Source: Pseudomonadota bacterium
GTDB lineage: Bacteria; Pseudomonadota; Gammaproteobacteria; Burkholderiales; SG8-39
Length of the DNA: 12,719 bases
Direction: 5' to 3'
Assembly: GCA_021847125.1 (NCBI GenBank)
Contig: JAJZUK010000005.1
Span: 1 to 12,719, forward strand
The notes beneath the pieces are model-generated. The model was given only the letters and a program-made list of their open reading frames with translations. It did no database searches and was not told the DNA's origin. This document shows positions 1 to 8,674 of the stretch, in pieces. How positions within the stretch are numbered: position 1 is the stretch's first letter; the number at the start of each line of letters is the position of its first letter. A program made the position numbers and the translations under genes.

Positions 1-63
1 CGCGAGCTCAAAGAGCCAAATGTTAAGCCCGTCCCAACCGTACCAGATATTCAAAGTCGCCAT
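1..63 (-). CDS. Possible 5' end of an unidentified CDS, cut by the window edge
   Basis: On the minus strand an ATG at 61-63 opens 21 codons that run off the left edge without a stop. The peptide begins MATLNIWYGWDGLN and continues with IWLFELA, rich in Trp, Leu and Ile, as expected for the start of a small membrane protein. It lies about 100 bp downstream of the arsR-type gene in the same direction, so it could be a co-transcribed target of that regulator. There is no clear Shine-Dalgarno sequence before the ATG. Twenty-one codons are too few to name a family. It could equally be chance. Confidence 0.3.
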   Translation of the reverse strand, partial: MATLNIWYGWDGLNIWLFELA

Positions 64-162
64 GACCGCCCGAAGTCCGAACCAGGAAGAACTCCGCGCG
101 CAGTGCGCGGTCTGCGAGATGCCCACGCTTGGCCGCGCACCGGTTCGCTGCACGCCCCGTTG

Positions 163-603
163 TCACAGCACTGCGTCATCGTGTGTTTTCCTGCTTTTCG
201 TTACGTTTTGTCCCATCGCAAACTCGGGGGCTTGGATGCCCAGCCGGCAGCGCCCGCCTTCTCTGAGACACAGGCGCGCCTTGAAGCGCTGCAAGTCCCG
301 CGCGAACACGCGTTCCCTGTCGGGGAGCGCACGCACCATCTCATAGAGATGGAGCAGGTAGGGTACGTCGTTCACTAGGCGGTGATAAACCCAACGGCCA
401 CTCTTCTCCATCGACAGCAGCCCGGCTTGCCGCAGGCTTTTCACATGGCGCGAGAGCTTGTAATGCGGTTCAAGAAGACTATCGACCAGTTCGCACATAC
501 AGGATTCCTCTCCCGTACTTGCCAGCAGCCGCACGACGCGAATGCGTGTGGGGTCGCCGAGCGCCTGGAAGACGTCTTCTGGTTTTACAGCTACTAAGTG
601 CAT
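163..603 (-). CDS. arsR: ArsR/SmtB-family metal(loid)-responsive transcriptional repressor
   Basis: A 146-residue winged-helix repressor. The start ELKPEDVFQALGDPTR-like region (here VKPEDVFQALGDPTR) is typical of ArsR helix 1-2. The segment E33-S-C-M-C37-E-L corresponds to the metal-binding helix of ArsR (CVCDL in the E. coli protein), so Cys35 and Cys37 are likely As(III)/Sb(III) or soft-metal ligands. The recognition helix is around residues 46-62 (HYKLSRHVKSLRQAGL), followed by the wing SGRWVYHRL. Two further Cys, 112 and 119, lie in the C-terminal tail and may add a ligand. I chose the ATG at 601-603 because homology starts there and a good promoter lies directly in front of it; an ATG at 672 would lie upstream of that promoter. 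No other ars genes are intact in view. The class is secure; the exact inducer is inference. Confidence 0.85.
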   Translation of the reverse strand: MHLVAVKPEDVFQALGDPTRIRVVRLLASTGEESCMCELVDSLLEPHYKLSRHVKSLRQAGLLSMEKSGRWVYHRLVNDVPYLLHLYEMVRALPDRERVFARDLQRFKARLCLREGGRCRLGIQAPEFAMGQNVTKSRKTHDDAVL

Positions 604-609
604 AGTTGC

Positions 610-638
610 ATTATCATACACATAGCAATAAGATGCAA
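610..638 (-). promoter_or_regulatory. Putative leaderless promoter/operator of the arsR-type gene
   Basis: Reading leftward, TTGCAT (633-638) and GATAAT (610-615) are separated by exactly 17 bp. The -10 hexamer ends 6 nt before the ATG at 603, so transcription would start at or next to the start codon, giving a leaderless mRNA. The promoter spans an imperfect inverted repeat (TTGCATCTTAT against ATAATGCAA), a likely autorepression operator for the encoded repressor. The promoter match is seen; the operator role is inferred from ArsR-family autoregulation. Confidence 0.5.
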
Positions 639-788
639 GGGCAATCATCGGAGGGTCGTTGCAGTGGGGCATATACCCGACAGGCGTTTCTGCGTCAGAC
701 CCAAAGTTGGCTACGCGCGCGACGCCGCTTGCGTTGACGGTCTATTTGCATAGTGGCTTTCAAGATCACGCCGTACGCCTATGGTCCG

Positions 789-932
789 GCGCACCTACAG
801 CGGTTAGCCGTCATCCGCGACTGCCGCGCGCTCGACGTGCCGCTCGCCGAGGTCAGGCGCCTGCTCGATTATGTTGCGCATCCCGATGCCGACTGCGGCG
901 ACATCAACCGGTTGATCGACGAGCAACTCGGG
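789..932 (+). pseudogene. Fragment of a MerR-family (CadR/PbrR-like) regulator
   Basis: About 48 codons read AHLQRLAVIRDCRALDVPLA, EVRRLLDYVAHPDADCGDIN and RLIDEQLG. This is the middle of a CadR/PbrR-type MerR regulator: the end of the DNA-binding domain, the linker, and the start of the dimerisation helix with the family's conserved CG-(x)2-N-x-L-I-D-E segment. The N-terminal helix-turn-helix (normally ...ETIRYYERxGLL) is missing, as are the rest of the coiled coil and the C-terminal metal-binding cysteines. The open frame extends a little on both sides (753-1013) but the flanking residues do not look like MerR. It is a remnant of a soft-metal resistance regulator, next to an ArsR-type gene, and not expected to be functional. 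Confidence 0.7.
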
Positions 933-1022
933 CGGCCATCCCCTCACACTACAGGTGAGTTGAACCTTCCCCCGGCCCGGCCCGAAGTCATTGGCTTTCA
1001 ACCAAGCAGATAGGAGCAAAAC

Positions 1023-1175
1023 ATGTGCGAGCTCTTTGCGATGTCGGCCCGGCGCCCCACGACCGTCAGCCTGTCGCTGGAGGAATTCTCGCATCACGGC
1101 GGCCTGAGCGGACCGCACAAGGACGGCACAGTTGAAGGATCTGCGCCGACAGTGCATGAAGGCACGAGCCGCTAA
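1023..1175 (+). pseudogene. Truncated class II glutamine amidotransferase (YafJ-like), N-terminal fragment
   Basis: An ATG at 1023, preceded by AGGAG at 1012-1016, opens MCELFAMSARRPTTVSLSLE followed by EFSHHGGLSGPHKDG. This matches the N-terminus of YafJ-type class II glutamine amidotransferases: the nucleophile Cys2 is directly after the initiator Met, and G-P-H-K-D-G normally continues to W-G-(I/V). After residue ~37 the match stops and 13 unrelated residues lead to TAA at 1173-1175. The intact family is about 250 residues or more, so over 80% is lost. The gene start with its ribosome site is well preserved, so a recent deletion or an insertion junction near 1131 is likely. A short peptide could still be made but would lack the ammonia-channel and substrate parts. 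Confidence 0.65.
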
Positions 1176-1283
1176 GGATTGCGCAATACTGAACGAACTG
1201 GCGCAGGCAGCAGGCGTTTGCGTCGGCAAAGAAGCGCGAACTAGCCACATTAGCCGCCCTCATACACGTCGAAGCAATTTACC
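1176..1283. other. Short unassigned stretch between two gene remnants
   Basis: About 108 bp between the amidotransferase fragment and the 3' end of the integrase remnant. Both strands are open in some frames, but no peptide resembles a family I know. It is probably a further fragment or junk within the decayed element. Confidence 0.4.
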
Positions 1284-2011
1284 TTAGCCCACCGCGTTCC
1301 TCTTGATCGCCGTCACCTTGCTTTTCGGCTTCGCCATTTCGACTATCAACTGCGCCCAAGTCTTTAGCGCGGCCTCGCGTTGCGGCAAATATTCGTTGTG
1401 GTTGTAATGCGCTAAAACGCCAGGCAACGCGTGATTAGCTATTTTGTGAGCAATGAAAGGCTCGAACCCTAAATCCGGCAACCGCGTTATCAAAGTTCGC
1501 CGAAGGTCATGCACATGGCAGCGGGTGACATTCGGCAACGCCCCGCGTTCAAATAACAGCATGAGCGCGTTGTTGACGCTGCGCCCAAAAATCGCCTGAT
1601 TGGCTCTTAACGGTGACGCGAAGACATGGCGTGATCCGCCTCAGCGGCAATTGCAGCCTCGCGGGCTGTTTCGTCGGCTCGCTCGCTTGCTAGCAGGGCC
1701 TCCCACTCCATCACCGGGTCATGGCCGGCACGGCGGGCAGCTTTCCACTCGCCCGCAATTGCACGCGCCTGGGTCAGGGACAAGCGGCCATGTCGCAGCC
1801 ATTCCCCGATACTCGCGCCGGGTGCGCCGGTGCGGACGTATAATCCGACGGTGAATTTTCGCCGTTCTCCCTTGAACTCATATTCGATAATCCAGGTCTT
1901 GGTGCCATTCGGGCGGATGCGAAGGAATAGCCCGTCGCCGTCCCCCAGCAGGCGGTCGCCCGCATCATTTGGCTTTGAATTTTCACACGTCACCGCTGCT
2001 AATTTACCCAT
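1284..2011 (-). pseudogene. P4-type tyrosine recombinase (integrase), internal deletion and frame change
   Basis: The gene starts at ATG 2009-2011 behind a strong AAGGAG (2018-2023, read leftward). The first ~125 codons are an arm-type DNA-binding domain of the DUF4102 kind (GDGDGLFLRIRPNGTKTWII, then the FTVGLY and LSLTQARAIA blocks). Near 1625 this frame runs into a stop at 1607. In another frame a C-terminal piece begins VFASPLRANQAIFGRSVNNA and continues to HDLRRTLITRLPDLG, KIANHALPGV and LAHYNHNEYL, which carry the box II Arg and Tyr region of the family. Full-length relatives are near 400 residues. The core-binding domain and the first catalytic Arg region, roughly 150 residues or more, are missing. 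The gene is therefore dead as a recombinase but marks the end of an integrated element. The N-terminal half could still make a DNA-binding peptide. Confidence 0.8.
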
Positions 2012-2049
2012 GCATTACTCCTTCGATACATCGGTTCTGGACCGGGTCC

Positions 2050-2187
2050 TGGGTGGGATTCTGGGTGGGACTTTACACCAAATATCGCTGGATTCGGTGG
2101 GATTTCGGCGGACAGTGAAATTTTTGTTATTCTCACAACTATATAATAATACAGGTATTTCCGCATTTCGTTGGACATCGCTGGACG
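2050..2187. repeat. Iteron-like degenerate repeats upstream of the integrase; candidate att/arm sites
   Basis: Seven related 10-11 bp words lie in the same orientation: TGGGTGGGATT (2050-2060), TGGGTGGGACT (2062-2072), TCGCTGGATT (2085-2094), TCGGTGGGATT (2094-2104), TCGGCGGACA (2105-2114), and after an AT-rich gap TCGTTGGACA (2168-2177) and TCGCTGGACG (2178-2187). The nonamer ATCGCTGGA occurs exactly twice (2084-2092, 2177-2185). Integrases of this type bind short arm sites beside their own gene, so this is a plausible attachment/regulatory region. The repeats are visible; their role is inference. Confidence 0.5.
2115..2160. promoter_or_regulatory. AT-rich promoter-like segment between integrase and EVE gene
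   Basis: A strongly AT-rich island sits inside GC-rich DNA and contains TATAAT at 2142-2147 and TTGTTA at 2124-2129 on the + strand. Spacing between them is only 12 bp; TTGTTA pairs at 17 bp with the weaker TAATAC at 2147-2152. It is well placed to drive the EVE-hemE pair rightward, and could also carry the integrase promoter leftward. No single promoter stands out. Confidence 0.35.
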
Positions 2188-2191
2188 GTTC

Positions 2192-2653
2192 ATGCGCTAC
2201 TGGCTGATGAAATCCGAGCCCGACGAGTTCAGCATCGACGACCTTGCGCGCGCGCCGCGGCGCGGCAGCGCCTGGTTTGGCGTGCGCAACTACCAGGCGC
2301 GCAATTTCATGCGCGACCAGATGCAGATCGGCGACCCGGTGCTGTTCTACCACTCGAGTTGTCCCGAGCCTGGCATCGCCGGTCTGGCCGAAGTCTGCGC
2401 CCAGGCCTACCCGGATGCGACCCAGTTCGACCCGAAGAGCAAGTACTATGACGCCAAGTCCACGCGCGACAACCCGCGCTGGGTAAACGTCGACCTGCGA
2501 TTTGTCAAGAAAACCCGGCTGGTCGGCCTGGCGGAACTGCGCCGCCACCATGAATTAGCCGGCATGCGCCTGCTTGCGCGCGGCAATCGTTTGTCCATCA
2601 CTCCCGTCGACCCCGGCGAATGGACGTTCATCACCACCCAACTGCTCAAATAA
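2192..2653 (+). CDS. EVE-domain (PUA-like) protein, probable modified-nucleic-acid binder
   Basis: A 153-residue single-domain protein. It begins [18 protein letters not shown], the hallmark EVE start (YWLxKSEPxxyS), continues with [20 protein letters not shown] and LFYHSS, and ends FITTQLLK. The length and block order are those of stand-alone EVE proteins (thymocyte nuclear protein 1 / YTH-related fold), which are proposed to bind modified bases in DNA or RNA. The ATG at 2192 is preferred because homology starts there; an in-frame TTG at 2171 falls inside the iteron repeats. There is no strong Shine-Dalgarno. The stop (2651-2653) is one base before the hemE ATG, so the two are almost certainly co-transcribed and perhaps translationally coupled. 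The cellular role of this family is poorly known. Confidence 0.88.
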   Translation: MRYWLMKSEPDEFSIDDLARAPRRGSAWFGVRNYQARNFMRDQMQIGDPVLFYHSSCPEPGIAGLAEVCAQAYPDATQFDPKSKYYDAKSTRDNPRWVNVDLRFVKKTRLVGLAELRRHHELAGMRLLARGNRLSITPVDPGEWTFITTQLLK

Positions 2654-2654
2654 A

Positions 2655-3743
2655 ATGACCAAACTGAAAAACGACACCCTGATACGCGCGCTGTTGCGCC
2701 AGCCGACCGAGTACACGCCGATATGGCTGATGCGCCAGGCCGGCCGCTTCCTGCCGGAATACAATCAGACGCGCAGCCGTGCCGGCAGCTTTCTCGGCCT
2801 GTGCAAGAACCCCGGCTATGCCACCGAAGTCACGCTGCAGCCTTTGGCGCGGTTCGAGCTCGACGCTGCCATCTTGTTCTCCGACATCCTCACCATTCCC
2901 GATGCCATGGGGCTGGGCCTGTATTTCGCCGAAGGCGAAGGACCCAAGTTCGAACGCCCGCTGCGCGACGAATGGGCCATCCGCGATCTGGCAGTGCCCG
3001 ACCCGGGGGACGAACTGCGCTACGTCCTGGACGCAGTCAGCGAAATCCGACGCGCACTTGGCAACAGCGTGCCGCTGATCGGCTTCGCCGGCAGCCCCTA
3101 CACCTTGGCCTGCTACATGGTGGAGGGCGGGGCGAGCGACGATTTCCGCACGATCAAGACAATGCTCTACGCGCGCCCTGATTTGCTGCATCGCATCCTT
3201 GAAGTCAACGCCCTCGCCGTGACCCGCTATCTCAACGCCCAGATCGAGGCCGGCGCGCAAGCGGTGATGATCTTCGACACCTGGGGCGGCAACCTGTCGC
3301 ATGCGGCCTATCGCGAATTCTCTCTCGCCTATCTGCAGCGCATCATCGCCGGGCTCAAACGCGAGCATGCCGGCGCGCGGGTTCCGGCTATCGTGTTTAC
3401 CAAGGGCTGCGGCAACTGGCTGGAGGACATTGCCGCCATCGGCTGCGATGCGGTCGGCCTCGATTGGAGCGTGGACATCGCACAGGCGCGCGCGCGCATC
3501 GGCGATCGTGTTGCGCTGCAAGGCAATCTTGACCCCGCTGTGTTGTTTGCACCCGCCGAAGTGGTGCAGCGCGAAGCGGAGAAAATCCTGGCGGGATTCG
3601 GCAAGGGCAGCGGCCATGTGTTCAATCTCGGCCACGGCATTTCCCAATTCACGCCGCCCGAATCGGTCAAAGTCCTGGTCGATTGCGTGCACCAGGCTAG
3701 CCGCCGCTTTCACGGCGACAGCGCGAAAACCCGCGCCAGTTAA
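2655..3743 (+). CDS. hemE: Uroporphyrinogen decarboxylase
   Basis: A 362-residue cytosolic enzyme that removes four carboxyl groups from uroporphyrinogen III to give coproporphyrinogen III in haem synthesis. Key blocks are present: [15 protein letters not shown] (Arg27 and Arg31 contact substrate), LFSDIL with Asp77 (catalytic Asp in the family), [16 protein letters not shown] with the conserved Tyr, FDTWGG, and near the C-terminus FNLGHGI with the conserved His. Length is normal (about 340-370). The ATG at 2655-2657 overlaps nothing but follows the EVE stop by one base (TAAAATG), and no Shine-Dalgarno is seen, so coupling to EVE translation is likely. A longer in-frame start at 2574 would lie within the EVE gene and adds a non-homologous leader, so I reject it. 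Confidence 0.97.
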   Translation: MTKLKNDTLIRALLRQPTEYTPIWLMRQAGRFLPEYNQTRSRAGSFLGLCKNPGYATEVTLQPLARFELDAAILFSDILTIPDAMGLGLYFAEGEGPKFERPLRDEWAIRDLAVPDPGDELRYVLDAVSEIRRALGNSVPLIGFAGSPYTLACYMVEGGASDDFRTIKTMLYARPDLLHRILEVNALAVTRYLNAQIEAGAQAVMIFDTWGGNLSHAAYREFSLAYLQRIIAGLKREHAGARVPAIVFTKGCGNWLEDIAAIGCDAVGLDWSVDIAQARARIGDRVALQGNLDPAVLFAPAEVVQREAEKILAGFGKGSGHVFNLGHGISQFTPPESVKVLVDCVHQASRRFHGDSAKTRAS

Positions 3744-3772
3744 GGATTTCTGCGGCTTGCGCAATCCTTGAC
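3739..3772 (+). terminator. Hairpin at the end of hemE, possible weak terminator
   Basis: A 10-bp stem, GTTAAGGATT (3739-3748) with AATCCTTGAC (3763-3772), has one G-U wobble and a 14-nt loop that can add a short GCG/CGC stem. It overlaps the hemE stop codon. No T tract follows, so intrinsic termination is uncertain. Confidence 0.35.
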
Positions 3773-4075
3773 TTATGCACAACAACGTGCTCCCCCGCGG
3801 CTTTGCTGGCTGAACCGAGGCTCTCTCTAGAGAGCTGAAGTAATGCGTTGTATATAAATGGTAATCCGGCAAGCCGCAATTTTGGGCAAGAGCAAAAATG
3901 CCTTATGGCAAAGACGGTTACGCCAAGATTACAGACTTACTAACAAAGTTACCCACAAGAATTGTGTACAACCAGAGTTCCCCTTTGGTTATAGGGTGAT
4001 GCAGCAGTTTCCAGATAAATCGCTTCAGATTTCTCGCATAGCTTTTTCAAACGATTTTTTTTCCTCGGGCGGCAC
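3744..4075. other. 332-bp hemE-priA intergenic region, no convincing gene
   Basis: The region is lower in GC than its neighbours. It contains a perfect DnaA-box match TTATGCACA (3773-3781, consensus TTWTNCACA), one-mismatch relatives TTACCCACA (3949-3957) and TTGTACACA on the minus strand (3964-3972), a 12-bp palindrome CTCTCTAGAGAG (3823-3834) and a run of eight T at 4054-4061. A 72-codon frame (3858-4076) overlaps the priA start but has no recognisable content. I see no tRNA or clear sRNA. The priA promoter must lie here, but I cannot pick one with confidence. Confidence 0.5.
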
Positions 4076-6256
<2,181 letters not shown>

Positions 6257-6275
6257 CGCGGCAGGGGGATCAGGA

Positions 6276-6384
6276 CTTCCCAAGGTATCGATAGACGAAC
6301 AAGGGGGCGACACCCCCTTGTTTATCCCCCAAGTCGGGGAAGCTCTGCTCGCGTCGCGGACTTGATCAGAGCTTCCCAAGGTAT
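6276..6384. repeat. Repeat unit upstream of argS: direct repeats flanking two hairpins
   Basis: The 13-mer CTTCCCAAGGTAT occurs at 6276-6288 and 6372-6384. Between the copies lie a perfect 10-bp hairpin (AACAAGGGGG, loop CGACA, CCCCCTTGTT, 6298-6322), then ATCCCCCAAGTCGGGG, then a perfect 11-bp inverted repeat GGGAAGCTCTG (6337-6347) / CAGAGCTTCCC (6367-6377). Positions 6299-6339 match 11922-11962 of the MITE-like element at 34 of 41 bases without gaps. This is a dispersed repeat family. The 6298-6322 hairpin followed by TTTA could also end priA transcription. Confidence 0.65.
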
Positions 6385-6387
6385 AAT
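6382..6387 (+). promoter_or_regulatory. Probable -10 box of the argS promoter
   Basis: A perfect TATAAT lies 33 bp before the argS start. It straddles the end of the second CTTCCCAAGGTAT direct repeat: the repeat supplies TAT and the following AAT completes the box. The -35 is poor; GACTTG at 6359-6364 has the right spacing (17 bp) but few consensus bases, and TTGATC at 6363-6368 is too close. Confidence 0.5.
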
Positions 6388-6420
6388 ACGCACCCTTTTT
6401 TCCCTGCAAGCTCCCCCCTC

Positions 6421-8067
6421 TTGTCCGCTGAGATAAAGTCGCATCTGATCGGCCTGCTGACGCAATCGCTGGCGCACGTGGCGCCGCAGTCTGCGGCATC
6501 CATCATCGCACTGGAGCGCCCGAAGCAGGCCGCGCACGGCGATTGGGCGTGCAATGTCGCGATGCAATTGGCGAAACAACTCAAGCGCAATCCGCGCGAG
6601 TTGGCACAGGCGCTGATCGCCGGGCTGCCCGCCTCGCCCTGGCTGGACGCCGCGGAACTTGCCGGGCCCGGCTTCATCAATCTGCGCCTGAAACCGGCGG
6701 CCAAGCTGGACGCGGTGCGCAAGGTGCTGGCCGCGGGCACGCGTTACGGCCGTTCCGATGCCGGGCGCGGGCGGCCCTTCCTGGTCGAATTCGTTTCCGC
6801 CAATCCCACCGGCCCGCTGCATGTCGGCCACGGCCGCCAGGCGGCGCTGGGCGACGCGGTCTCGGCCCTGCTCGAAGCGCAAAACTGGAAGGTAACGCGC
6901 GAATTCTATTACAACGATGCCGGCGCGCAGATCGACAATCTGGCGCTGTCGGTGCAGGCGCGCGCGCGCGAGCAGCGCGGCGAGGCGGGAAGCTTCCCCG
7001 AATCCGGCTACCACGGCGAATACATACGCGAGATCGCGGCCGGCTATCTCGCCCAGGGCGGCGATCCCGCCGATCTCGCGGCGGTGCGCAGATTCGCGGT
7101 GGCCGCACTGCGGCGCGAACAGGACGAAGACCTCAAGGCCTTCGGCGTCAAGTTCGACAATTATTACCTCGAGTCCTCGCTCTACACCGAGGGCAAGGTC
7201 GAGGCGGCGGTCAGCGCCCTGGCCGCCTCGGGCAAGACCTACGAACAGGACGGCGCGTTGTGGCTCAGGACCACCGACTACGGCGACGACAAGGATCGGG
7301 TGATGCGCAAGTCCGACGGCAGCTACACCTATTTCGTCCCCGACGTCGCCTACCATCTGACCAAGTGGCAGCGCGGCTTCGGGCACGCTGTGAATATCCA
7401 GGGGTCGGATCATCACGGCACCGTGGCGCGGGTGCGCGCCGGCCTGCAGGCGCTCAACACCGTGACCAAGGCCGGAATCCCGCGCGATTATCCCCAGTAC
7501 GTGCTGCACAAAATGGTAACGGTGATGAAAGGCGGCGAGGAGGTCAAACTGTCCAAGCGCGCCGGCAGCTATGTCACGGTGCGCGATCTGATCGACGAGG
7601 TGGGCCGCGACGCAGTGCGCTTTTTCCTGGTTTCGCGCAAAGCCGACACCGAGTTCGTGTTCGACATCGACTTGGCGAAATCGCAGACCGAAGACAATCC
7701 CGTCTACTACGTGCAATACGCCCATGCGCGGATCTGCTCGGTATTGGCGCAATGGGGCGGAAACCCGCAGGCGCTGCCCACCGCCGGCCTGGCGCCGCTC
7801 ACCTTGCCGCGCGAACTCGCCCTGGCGCAGCGCCTGGGCGAATTCCCGGAAATGCTGGCGGAGGCGGCGCGCGATTTCGCGCCGCACATGGTGGCGTTCT
7901 ACCTGCGCGAACTGGCAGGAGAGTTCCACAGCTACTATAATGCCGAGCGCGTGCTCGTCGCTGACGAGGACCTCAAGCTGGCGCGACTGGCGCTGATCCT
8001 GGCCGTGCGTCAGGTGCTGCAAAGCGGTCTAGCGTTGTTGGGCGTGAGCGCTCCTGAGAAAATGTAA
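6421..8067 (+). CDS. argS: Arginyl-tRNA synthetase
   Basis: A 548-residue class I aminoacyl-tRNA synthetase that charges tRNA-Arg with arginine in the cytosol. The N-terminal additional domain carries [20 protein letters not shown]. The nucleotide-binding HIGH-type motif is H134-V-G-H-G138 within [20 protein letters not shown], and the second signature loop is K376-L-S-K-R380. The C-terminal part ([13 protein letters not shown] to [19 protein letters not shown]) is the anticodon-binding alpha-helical domain. Length is normal (550-590). No ATG or GTG fits the N-terminus: the only suitable start is TTG 6421, with no Shine-Dalgarno and a pyrimidine-rich leader. The next candidate, GTG 6478, would cut into the N-terminal domain. 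The stop is directly followed by the ATG of the SPOR gene. Confidence 0.96.
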   Translation: MSAEIKSHLIGLLTQSLAHVAPQSAASIIALERPKQAAHGDWACNVAMQLAKQLKRNPRELAQALIAGLPASPWLDAAELAGPGFINLRLKPAAKLDAVRKVLAAGTRYGRSDAGRGRPFLVEFVSANPTGPLHVGHGRQAALGDAVSALLEAQNWKVTREFYYNDAGAQIDNLALSVQARAREQRGEAGSFPESGYHGEYIREIAAGYLAQGGDPADLAAVRRFAVAALRREQDEDLKAFGVKFDNYYLESSLYTEGKVEAAVSALAASGKTYEQDGALWLRTTDYGDDKDRVMRKSDGSYTYFVPDVAYHLTKWQRGFGHAVNIQGSDHHGTVARVRAGLQALNTVTKAGIPRDYPQYVLHKMVTVMKGGEEVKLSKRAGSYVTVRDLIDEVGRDAVRFFLVSRKADTEFVFDIDLAKSQTEDNPVYYVQYAHARICSVLAQWGGNPQALPTAGLAPLTLPRELALAQRLGEFPEMLAEAARDFAPHMVAFYLRELAGEFHSYYNAERVLVADEDLKLARLALILAVRQVLQSGLALLGVSAPEKM

Positions 8068-8646
8068 ATGGCCAAAGAATACAAACCGAGGGCGGCAGCC
8101 AGGAAGAAGAACAGTGGCGGAACCCTGGTCGGGATATTCATCGGCCTGATCCTCGGCCTGTGTATCGCGGTCGGCGTGGCTTGGTATATGAACAAGACCC
8201 CGATCCCGTTCCTGACCCGGGCGAAGCCGCCCGAGAAGACGGCGGCGGAACCGGGCAAAGCCGTGGTGAAACCGGACGAAAAAACCACGCAGCAGATTGA
8301 AAAGCCGCGCTTCGAGTTCTATAAGATACTGCCCGGCGCCGAAGAACCGGTGACCGATCAACAGATCAAGCAGGCGGTCAAAGCCGGCGCGCCTGCAGAG
8401 AATTTCCTGCTGCAGGCCGGTTCGTTTCAAAATCCCGCCGACGCCGACAACCTGAAAGCCCGACTTGCGTTATTGGGCGTGGAAGCCGGCGTGGAACCCA
8501 TCGATCTGCCCGAAAAAGGCACCTGGTACCGGGTACGCATCGGGCCCTATACCAGGATCGACGAAATAAACCGCGTGCGCCAGACTCTGGCACAGAACGG
8601 AATCGAGGCGTCGCTGGTCAAAATCAAGGATTCCGGCTCGCACTGA
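8068..8646 (+). CDS. SPOR-domain membrane protein, FtsN-like
   Basis: A 192-residue bitopic inner-membrane protein. A short basic cytoplasmic tail (AKEYKPRAAARKK) precedes one transmembrane helix at about residues 19-41 (TLVGIFIGLILGLCIAVGVA and following). A Lys/Pro/Glu-rich periplasmic linker carries RFEFYKILPGAEE, and a C-terminal SPOR domain covers residues ~110-187 (FLLQAGSFQNPADADNLKAR, TWYRVRIGPYTRIDE). SPOR domains bind glycan strands without stem peptides at the septum, so a role in cell division like FtsN is likely. Its ATG follows the argS TAA with no gap, which implies one transcript. dsbA follows after 28 bp. In Betaproteobacteria this gene commonly sits between argS and dsbA. 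The exact equivalence to FtsN is inference. Confidence 0.85.
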   Translation: MAKEYKPRAAARKKNSGGTLVGIFIGLILGLCIAVGVAWYMNKTPIPFLTRAKPPEKTAAEPGKAVVKPDEKTTQQIEKPRFEFYKILPGAEEPVTDQQIKQAVKAGAPAENFLLQAGSFQNPADADNLKARLALLGVEAGVEPIDLPEKGTWYRVRIGPYTRIDEINRVRQTLAQNGIEASLVKIKDSGSH

Positions 8647-8674
8647 GCGCGGGACACTTCTTGGAGAGCATCGA

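Noticed and set aside
740..765. TTGACGGTCTATTTGCATAGTG as a MerR-type operator/promoter
   Set aside because: The first hexamer fits a -35 but the long-spacer dyad and -10 of CadR/PbrR promoters are not present.
2030..2190. Remains of a tRNA or 6S RNA gene as integration target
   Set aside because: P4-type integrases often use such genes and 6S RNA can lie near EVE genes in this group, but I could not find a cloverleaf, CCA-end context or 6S-like fold in the sequence.
2171..2191. TTG start giving the EVE protein seven extra residues
   Set aside because: The extra residues are encoded by iteron sequence and EVE homology begins at the ATG 2192.
2646..3872. 408-codon open frame on the minus strand across hemE
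   Set aside because: It is a codon-bias shadow of hemE in high-GC DNA; the peptide has no domain features and hemE is certain on the other strand.
6322..8022. 566-codon open frame on the minus strand, and a 465-codon + frame (6543-7940), across argS
   Set aside because: Both are shadows of argS; the first is His/Gln/Val-rich and the second Arg/Gly-rich, without motifs, as expected from high-GC third-position bias.
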